DNA of 41,632 nucleotides from HGM04593 sp045654645 (lineage in GTDB: Bacteria; Bacteroidota; Bacteroidia; Bacteroidales; Bacteroidaceae), in the NCBI GenBank assembly GCA_045654645.1, contig JAZONR010000058.1, positions 1-41,632 on the forward strand. The letters are read 5' to 3'. The translations under genes were made by a program, and so were the position numbers. Shown here one piece after another: positions 36,970-41,632 of the stretch; position 1 is the stretch's first letter; every line of letters starts with the position of its first letter. The notes below the pieces were generated by a model. The model did no database searches. It was not told the DNA's origin and was given only the letters and a program-made list of their open reading frames with translations.

Positions 36970-37187
36970 TGATAGAATACCATTTTAATGCCGGTCTCTC
37001 CAAAATTCTTGCAAAATTCCTGTAAAAGTGTGTATAACAGTGAAAAAGTGCTGCGGCAGAAACAGAGCAAACACTTTTTAACAAATGCCCGAAAACTGTT
37101 ATATTGTTTTAAACTTTCGGCAGTTAGTGTAACTACTTGAAATAAATGTACTAATTTCGCACAGCAATAGACAAACATCGACCAAGA

Positions 37188-37976
37188 ATGAGAACATACG
37201 CACTGCTTATTTTGACACTTTTGGCCATCACCTCATCGGCACAAGGCTTTAGAGAGTTATGCCGCAAAGGGCTTGAGCACATAAAAGAGTACAACTACAA
37301 ACAGGCTGTCGAATGCTACAAGGGCGCCCTTTCACAGAGCGCAAGCGAGAAGGAAAAGGTGTATGCACTGGTGAACCTTGCCTATTCTTATCAGATGATG
37401 AGCAAACTGCCAAATGCGCTTGAGAGCTACAGCAAAGCCATTGAAATAAGCCCCAACGAGATGACACTGGTGCAGCAACGCGCCAACATCTACCTGCAGC
37501 TCGACAGCACAGACCTTGCATTGGCCGACTATAACAAGATTTTGCAAAAGGAACCAAGCAACACGGGTGCGCTGCTGTGCAGGGCACACATCTATTCCAA
37601 CAAGGGGAAATTTGCACAGGCTTGGAGCGACTATGGAGAACTTCAAAGACTGCTGCCCGAAAATTTGAGTGTGCAACTTGGCATAGCAATGCTCTATCAG
37701 AAGGAGAAACGCTACAACGAGAGCCTTATGATAATGAACAGACTCATTGAGAAGCATCCCAAGATTGCCGAGCTTTACATTGCACGCAGCGACGTGGAGA
37801 GGGAGCGCGGCCAATATGAACTGGCAATGATGGATATTGAGAAGGCAATTGAGATTGACCCGCAGAACGCAAACAACTACATTCTTCAGGCCATAATATT
37901 TGAGAAAATGGGCAAGAAAGAGGCTGCAAGGAAAAGCCGCGAAAAGGCAGCGGCACTGGGTGGCAAAAACTTTTGA
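37188..37976 (+). CDS. Exported TPR-repeat protein
   Basis: 262 residues: a signal peptide (MRTYALLILTLLAITSSA), then about six tetratricopeptide repeats, clearest as GLEHIKEYNYKQAVECYKGAL, ALVNLAYSYQMMSKLPNALESY and ARSDVERERGQYELAMMDIEKAIEIDPQ. It is a periplasmic or envelope scaffold protein; the partner is unknown. A weak promoter-like box TAATTTCG lies at 37152-37159. Upstream is the tRNA (opposite strand), downstream a terminator, so it is a single-gene unit. Confidence 0.85.
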   Translation: MRTYALLILTLLAITSSAQGFRELCRKGLEHIKEYNYKQAVECYKGALSQSASEKEKVYALVNLAYSYQMMSKLPNALESYSKAIEISPNEMTLVQQRANIYLQLDSTDLALADYNKILQKEPSNTGALLCRAHIYSNKGKFAQAWSDYGELQRLLPENLSVQLGIAMLYQKEKRYNESLMIMNRLIEKHPKIAELYIARSDVERERGQYELAMMDIEKAIEIDPQNANNYILQAIIFEKMGKKEAARKSREKAAALGGKNF

Positions 37977-38039
37977 ATGTAATGACATACACTCCTTAAT
38001 TACACACAGCCCGCCATCATAGGGCACATCTCTATACAC

Positions 38040-38071
38040 ACCGGTTGTCCATTACCTGACAACCGGTTTTT
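38040..38071 (+). terminator. Intrinsic terminator after the TPR gene
   Basis: 10-bp perfect stem, accggttgtc (38040-38049) with gacaaccggt (38058-38067), 8-base loop, then a run of T to 38071. The 38072-38195 stretch beyond it holds no gene. Confidence 0.88.
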
Positions 38072-38195
38072 CTTTGAAAATGCTATTACTGCAAGGGATA
38101 ACAGCCAATTGGATTGTTCTGCTATCGCCCATAAGGTTGTGTGGCTGTGTAGTTTGCTTCAACAGTTGCTTTATTTCATAAAAAAGTGTTGAATT

Positions 38196-38227
38196 TTTGA
38201 TTACTTCAACTTTTGGTTGTACATTTG
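38196..38227 (+). promoter_or_regulatory. Strong Bacteroidota promoter of the AraC-AlkD-like operon
   Basis: TTTG at 38196-38199, a 20-base spacer and TACATTTG at 38220-38227: exact matches to both consensus boxes. The expected start of transcription near 38234 leaves a leader of about 17 bases before ATG 38251 and excludes the in-frame upstream start at 38197. Confidence 0.8.
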
Positions 38228-38250
38228 GGGAGAACATTGAAAACAACGCT

Positions 38251-38685
38251 ATGACAGAGACCACATCGACACCTTATAACATAAGGGAGAAGCAGGAAAA
38301 GAATGCTCCTTATCGTTCTTTAATAAGGGCTGAACTTGCCGATGAGCTATATGAAAAAATTCTCAACATCATTATCATTGAGAAGCGCTACCGCGACAAG
38401 AACTTCTCGGCAAAGGAGCTTGCCCGGGAACTTGAGACAAATACCAGATATATCTCGGCCGTCATAAATTCACGTTTCAACACAAACTTCTCGTGCCTGG
38501 TGAACGAGTACCGCGTGAAGGAGGCCCAACACAGGCTCACCGACAAGAGATTTGCAGGAATGACAATTGAGGAGATTGGCGAGATGGTGGGATTTGCCAA
38601 CCGACAGTCGTTCTATGCTTCATTCTATCGCATAGCCGGCGAACCGCCTAACAGTTACCGCAAGAAACATACAATAACAAGATAA
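38251..38685 (+). CDS. Small AraC-family regulator, DNA-binding domain only
   Basis: 144 residues. Residues about 45-144 form an AraC-type double helix-turn-helix: FSAKELARELETNTRYISAVINSRFN, then MTIEEIGEMVGFANRQSFYASFYRIAGEPPNSYRK. The first 45 residues (MTETTSTPYNIREKQEKNAPYRS) are too short for a ligand-binding or sensor domain. It is not the hybrid two-component type common in this phylum. Encoded 11 bases before an AlkD-like gene, so the two share one transcript and possibly one role. Confidence 0.85.
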   Translation: MTETTSTPYNIREKQEKNAPYRSLIRAELADELYEKILNIIIIEKRYRDKNFSAKELARELETNTRYISAVINSRFNTNFSCLVNEYRVKEAQHRLTDKRFAGMTIEEIGEMVGFANRQSFYASFYRIAGEPPNSYRKKHTITR

Positions 38686-38696
38686 GGCGACACACT

Positions 38697-39344
38697 ATGG
38701 CAGAAACAGTACAGGATGAGGTGCGCGAGATAAAGAAGAGTTTGCGTTTGGCAATGAACGGCGTGGTTTCTACGCTGCAGCGCCGCCAGGGGCTCAACTA
38801 CAAGATAAACTTCGGAGTTGAAATTCCAAGGCTGAAGAGCATTGCCGAGTGCCACACACCAAGCAAGGAACTTGCCGTTGCACTGTGGCAGGACAACATA
38901 AGGGAGTGCAAGATGCTTGCCATCTACCTTATGCCGCTGGAGCAGTGTGCCACAGTGGCCCGGGAGTGGATAGCGCAGACACAGTTCACCGAGATTGCCG
39001 ACCACCTTTCGATGCACCTTCTGAGCCGTATGCCCGACGCCACCAACGCTGCACTGCAGTGGTGCACGCGCCCCGACGGGATGTTTGCCTATTGCGGCTA
39101 CCTCACACTCTCACACCTTCTAAGACGTGGCACACAACCCACTGCCGAGCAGGAGCTGACGCTTTTCGAGAGCCTCTACAAGCAGAACTGCGACAACGGC
39201 ATTGTGGCACGTTGCACACAAAACACAATGGCAATATACACCGACAGAGTGCCCGATTCACTGGAACGCTTGCGCAAATACACGGCAACAAAAGAGAGCG
39301 TGCCGCCAACAGTGGCAATGCTTCTAAACAACGACGTGGAATAA
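38697..39344 (+). CDS. DNA alkylation repair (AlkD-like) HEAT-repeat protein
   Basis: 215 residues, no signal peptide. The start VREIKKSLRLAMNGVVSTLQRRQGLNYKINFGVEIPRLKSIA and the block ALWQDNIRECKMLAIYLMP follow the AlkD-like family (DNA alkylation repair enzyme, HEAT-like helical repeats), in a short Bacteroidota version. AlkD enzymes excise bulky or cationic alkylated bases. I could not confirm the catalytic Trp/Asp/Trp set, so a non-enzymatic role is possible. It follows the AraC regulator by 11 bases. Copy 2 of the intergenic element begins 16 bases after its stop. Confidence 0.7.
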   Translation: MAETVQDEVREIKKSLRLAMNGVVSTLQRRQGLNYKINFGVEIPRLKSIAECHTPSKELAVALWQDNIRECKMLAIYLMPLEQCATVAREWIAQTQFTEIADHLSMHLLSRMPDATNAALQWCTRPDGMFAYCGYLTLSHLLRRGTQPTAEQELTLFESLYKQNCDNGIVARCTQNTMAIYTDRVPDSLERLRKYTATKESVPPTVAMLLNNDVE

Positions 39345-39360
39345 ATCCTCACTTCACATA

Positions 39361-39540
39361 CAAGAGGGTGACCCAAAAGTATTAAAGGGGCACCCTCGTT
39401 TGTGAGAAGTTGAATAAAAAGAGCTGTTTTTAGGCTTGCGAAGCCCGAAAAAGCGCAGTTTACTAAGCGTAAATGAGCATTTTGAGGGCGAGTATAACAA
39501 CAAAAGAGCCTTTTTAGTCAGCTTCTTTTTCTTTGCACAA
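39361..39540 (+). repeat. Mosaic intergenic element, copy 2 (full form)
   Basis: Begins caagagggtgacccaaaagt. Stem 39364-39374 with 39387-39397 (10 of 11 pairs). Then ataaaaagagctgtttttaggc, a small hairpin ggctt/aagcc, gcccgaaaaagcgca, a unique middle, and an end aaaagagcctttttagtcag plus cttctttttctttgc. The minus-strand frame across it looks like a coding artefact. Fills the space between the AlkD-like and Fur genes. Confidence 0.8.
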
Positions 39541-39608
39541 GTAGCTCTTCTTTCCACTTTTTATGGAAATTTAAACGCATTTCTTTACTGTAATATAAAA
39601 ATAAGCAA

Positions 39609-39616
39609 TAACTTTG
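39609..39616 (+). promoter_or_regulatory. Bacteroidota -7 box (TAACTTTG) for the Fur-purA operon
   Basis: Exact TAnnTTTG match. A TTTA lies about 21 bases upstream at the -33 place. The expected transcript start near 39623 supports the Fur start at 39634. Confidence 0.6.
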
Positions 39617-39633
39617 TAGCAATTGGCAGAACA

Positions 39634-40107
39634 ATGGACAACGGCAAGCTTGTAGATATCGCAACCAGGATATTCGCCGAATATCTAAAGGAGAACAGAT
39701 GCAGGCGCACACCAGAGCGTTTCGCTATCCTGGAAGCAGTCTACTCAATGAACGGCTGTTTCGAGATAAGGGAGCTTATGAAGCACCTCGAGGAGAAGAA
39801 GAAGTTCCGTGTGAGCCGTGCAACCATCTACAACACCGTCATACTGCTGACAAAGGCCAACCTTGTTACACACCATCAGTTTGGCAACGAGTCGAAATAT
39901 GAAAAGAGCTATGGCAGTGAGAAGGCCTACACCATCTGCACCAAATGCGGAAAGGTTACTGAGATTAACATTGATATAACGGAAAGTATAACAACCAATA
40001 TAAAGAAGTTCCATTTAACCCATTACTCGCTGCACCTTCACGGTCTCTGCAACAAATGCCATCAGGCAATGAAGAGACGCAAGGCGCGCCTGACAAAAAA
40101 TAAATGA
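39634..40107 (+). CDS. Fur-family transcriptional regulator
   Basis: 157 residues. A winged helix (about 10-85; RRTPERFAILEAVY, FRVSRATIYNTVILLTKANLV) is followed by the Fur dimer domain with two CxxC pairs, CTKCGK near 110 and CNKCHQ near 143, typical structural zinc ligands. The sensory site differs from classic Fur (HHxx...); it reads HHQFGNESKYEKSYG. It may sense iron, peroxide or another signal. The stop overlaps the purA start by four bases (ATGA), a conserved arrangement I recall from Bacteroides relatives. An in-frame extension back to 39436 runs through the repeat element and is rejected because of the promoter box at 39609. Confidence 0.85.
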   Translation: MDNGKLVDIATRIFAEYLKENRCRRTPERFAILEAVYSMNGCFEIRELMKHLEEKKKFRVSRATIYNTVILLTKANLVTHHQFGNESKYEKSYGSEKAYTICTKCGKVTEINIDITESITTNIKKFHLTHYSLHLHGLCNKCHQAMKRRKARLTKNK

Positions 40108-41378
40108 AAATGAAAAAGAACATCGATGTACTATTAGGACTCCAGTGGGGAGATGAAGGTAAGGGAAAGGTAGTTGACGTGCTCACACCCAACTATGATG
40201 TTGTTGCACGCTTCCAGGGCGGCCCCAATGCAGGCCACACACTGGAGTTCGACGGCAAGAAGTTCGTTCTGCGCTCAATTCCTTCGGGCATTTTCCAGGG
40301 AGGCAAGGTAAATATCATTGGTAACGGCGTTGTGCTTGACCCCGCACTCTTCAAGGGCGAGGCACAGAGCCTCATTGAGGCAGGCTATGACCTCACCAAG
40401 AACCTCTATATCTCCAAGAAGGCACACCTCATTCTGCCCACACACCGCGTGCTCGACGCTGCCTACGAAGCAGCAAAGGGTGATGCCAAGGTGGGCACCA
40501 CAGGCAAAGGCATAGGCCCCACATATACCGACAAGATAAGCCGCAACGGCCTTCGCGTGGGTGATATTCTCGACAATTTCGAGCAAAAGTATGCCCAGGC
40601 CAAGGGACGCCACGAGCAAATCCTCAAGGATATGAACTACAGCTATGACATCGCCGATATCGAGAAGGAGTGGCTTGCAGCCATTGAGTATATCAAGCAG
40701 TTCCGTCTCATCGACAGCGAGCAGCTCATCAACGACCTTATGAACGAGGGTAAAACAATTCTGTGCGAGGGTGCACAGGGAAGTATGCTCGACATTGATT
40801 TCGGCAGCTACCCCTTCGTAACATCATCAAACACAGTATGCGCCGGTGCCTGCACAGGCCTTGGCGTTGCCCCCAACAGAATTGGCAATGTATATGGTAT
40901 AACAAAGGCCTATTGCACACGCGTTGGTGCAGGTCCATTCCCCACAGAGCTGTTCGACGAGACCGGCAAGGAGATGCGCGACCGCGGACACGAGTATGGT
41001 GCCGTTACAGGACGTGAGCGCCGCTGTGGCTGGATTGACCTTGTAGCACTCAAGTACACAATTATGGTGAATGGTGTAACACACCTCATCCTTATGAAGA
41101 GCGACGTGCTTGACACCTTCCCCACCATCAAGGCCTGCATCGCCTACAAGAAGAACGGCGAGACACTGACACACCTCCCCTATGACATAGAGGGTGTGGA
41201 GCCTGTCTACACCGAAGTGAAGGGTTGGATGACCGACCTCACCCAACTGAGAAGCGAAGAGGAGCTGCCCCAGGCATTCAAAGACTACATCGCGTTCCTG
41301 GAGAAGGAACTCGGCGTGCCTGTGAAATACCTCTCTATCGGCCCCGACCGCGACCAGACAATCACACGCTCAATTTAA
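40104..41378 (+). CDS. purA: Adenylosuccinate synthetase
   Basis: 424 residues. PurA makes adenylosuccinate from IMP, aspartate and GTP on the way to AMP, in the cytosol. Evidence: the P-loop-like QWGDEGKGKVVD near 14, FQGGPNAGHT, SIPSGIF, GTTGKGIGPTYTDK near 132, CEGAQGSMLDIDFGSYPFVTSSN near 220, and VTGRERRCGWIDL near 305. The family's full length is present. ATG 40104 overlaps the Fur stop; a second ATG two codons later (40110) is an alternative. Copy 3 of the intergenic element starts 23 bases after the stop. Confidence 0.97.
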   Translation: MKMKKNIDVLLGLQWGDEGKGKVVDVLTPNYDVVARFQGGPNAGHTLEFDGKKFVLRSIPSGIFQGGKVNIIGNGVVLDPALFKGEAQSLIEAGYDLTKNLYISKKAHLILPTHRVLDAAYEAAKGDAKVGTTGKGIGPTYTDKISRNGLRVGDILDNFEQKYAQAKGRHEQILKDMNYSYDIADIEKEWLAAIEYIKQFRLIDSEQLINDLMNEGKTILCEGAQGSMLDIDFGSYPFVTSSNTVCAGACTGLGVAPNRIGNVYGITKAYCTRVGAGPFPTELFDETGKEMRDRGHEYGAVTGRERRCGWIDLVALKYTIMVNGVTHLILMKSDVLDTFPTIKACIAYKKNGETLTHLPYDIEGVEPVYTEVKGWMTDLTQLRSEEELPQAFKDYIAFLEKELGVPVKYLSIGPDRDQTITRSI

Positions 41379-41401
41379 ACTAACATAATTAAGCATCATA
41401 T

Positions 41402-41496
41402 AGAAGGGGGCGCCCCAAAAGCAAAATTGGGTTGTTCCCTTTTTGAGAGGTTTTTAAAAAGAGCTGTTTTAAGGCTTGAGAAGCCCGAAAAAGTGC
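41402..41496 (+). repeat. Mosaic intergenic element, copy 3
   Basis: Shares the head with copies 1 and 2: an imperfect stem 41405-41416 with 41429-41440, then tttttgagaggtt, aaaaagagctgtttt and ggcttgagaagcccgaaaaa. From 41497 the unique middle of copy 2 is replaced by the 56-bp direct repeat. Confidence 0.75.
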
Positions 41497-41632
41497 AACC
41501 GACGCAGCACGCGAGAGCAGAGAATGCTTGCATTCTATGCCGAGCAGCAAGGAGGAAAAACCAAGCATTGCGGATTAACCGACGCAGCACGCGAGAGCAG
41601 AGAGTGCTTGCATTCTATGCCGAGCAGCAAGG
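41497..41632 (+). repeat. 56-bp direct repeat, two copies, 80-bp period, cut by the window end
   Basis: 41497-41552 and 41577-41632 are identical except one base in the middle (agaatg versus agagtg). Each copy holds a small hairpin, agaatg-cttg-cattct in the first. A 24-base unique spacer separates them. The array may continue past the window. No CRISPR-associated gene is near, and spacer and repeat lengths are unlike CRISPR. Confidence 0.8.

Noticed and set aside
39354..39557. Minus-strand 67-codon frame over element copy 2
   Set aside because: Lys-rich composition follows the repeat; no start signal. Probably a common misannotation.
41497..41632. CRISPR array at the right edge
   Set aside because: Repeats of 56 bases with a 24-base spacer and an internal hairpin do not fit, and no cas genes are present.
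1..41632. Insertion sequence or prophage
   Set aside because: I found no transposase, integrase or phage structural gene; the repeats are short and non-coding.

Overview
The window comes from a member of the Bacteroidales (Bacteroidota), chromosomal, roughly 50% GC by eye. The evidence is a SusC/SusD outer-membrane pair, a ruvA-sprA gene pair, secreted proteins with type IX secretion (T9SS) C-terminal tails, many lipoproteins with a Bacteroidota-style signal (Cys followed by acidic or polar residues), and promoters of the Bacteroidota type (TAnnTTTG about 20 bases after TTTG). Genus cannot be settled from the sequence.

Layout. 1-632 has no gene but holds a string of hairpins (10-285), a C9 tract and a sigma70-like promoter. 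699-1682 is a small AT-rich accessory patch: a DUF4160 protein, a DUF2442-HTH protein (together a likely toxin-antitoxin-type pair), and an XRE antitoxin gene broken by an in-frame stop. 1747-3539 holds a lipoprotein arginine deiminase and a convergent NUDIX hydrolase. 3751-10867 is a four-gene operon (SusC, SusD, a lipoprotein resembling zinc metallopeptidases but lacking HExxH, and a TlpA-like thioredoxin lipoprotein with a Cys/His cluster) closed by a 42-bp perfect palindrome. A large secreted protein with a chitobiase-like domain and T9SS tail follows (11009-13057). Its stop codon lies inside a 108-bp tandem repeat. After that come a mosaic intergenic element, an M23 peptidase lipoprotein and a DUF4491 membrane protein.

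15082-20831 is a divergent glycan-degrading pair: a 1419-residue GH2 beta-galactosidase with lectin-like N-terminus and T9SS tail, and a GH29 alpha-L-fucosidase. Both suit removal of galactose and fucose from host or plant glycans. 20895-28196 holds cutC and xpt, a Cu/Zn-efflux-type permease fused to a heavy-metal domain, a periplasmic protein with one intact and one degenerate transglutaminase core, and an ABC exporter. 28307-36779 is ruvA, sprA (the T9SS outer-membrane translocon) and an L,D-transpeptidase, followed on the other strand by tRNA-Arg(CCT). 37188-41378 carries a TPR protein, a small AraC regulator with an AlkD-like protein, and a Fur-family regulator overlapping purA.

How the parts fit: SprA would export the beta-galactosidase and the 11009-13057 protein, whose tails mark them as T9SS cargo. 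The SusCD operon imports an unknown ligand, and its TlpA partner suggests a redox or thiol aspect. The least explained parts are the repeats: the hairpin cluster at the left end, the 108-bp tandem repeat, and three copies of one mosaic intergenic element (13321, 39361, 41402), all placed just downstream of genes and in the same orientation.
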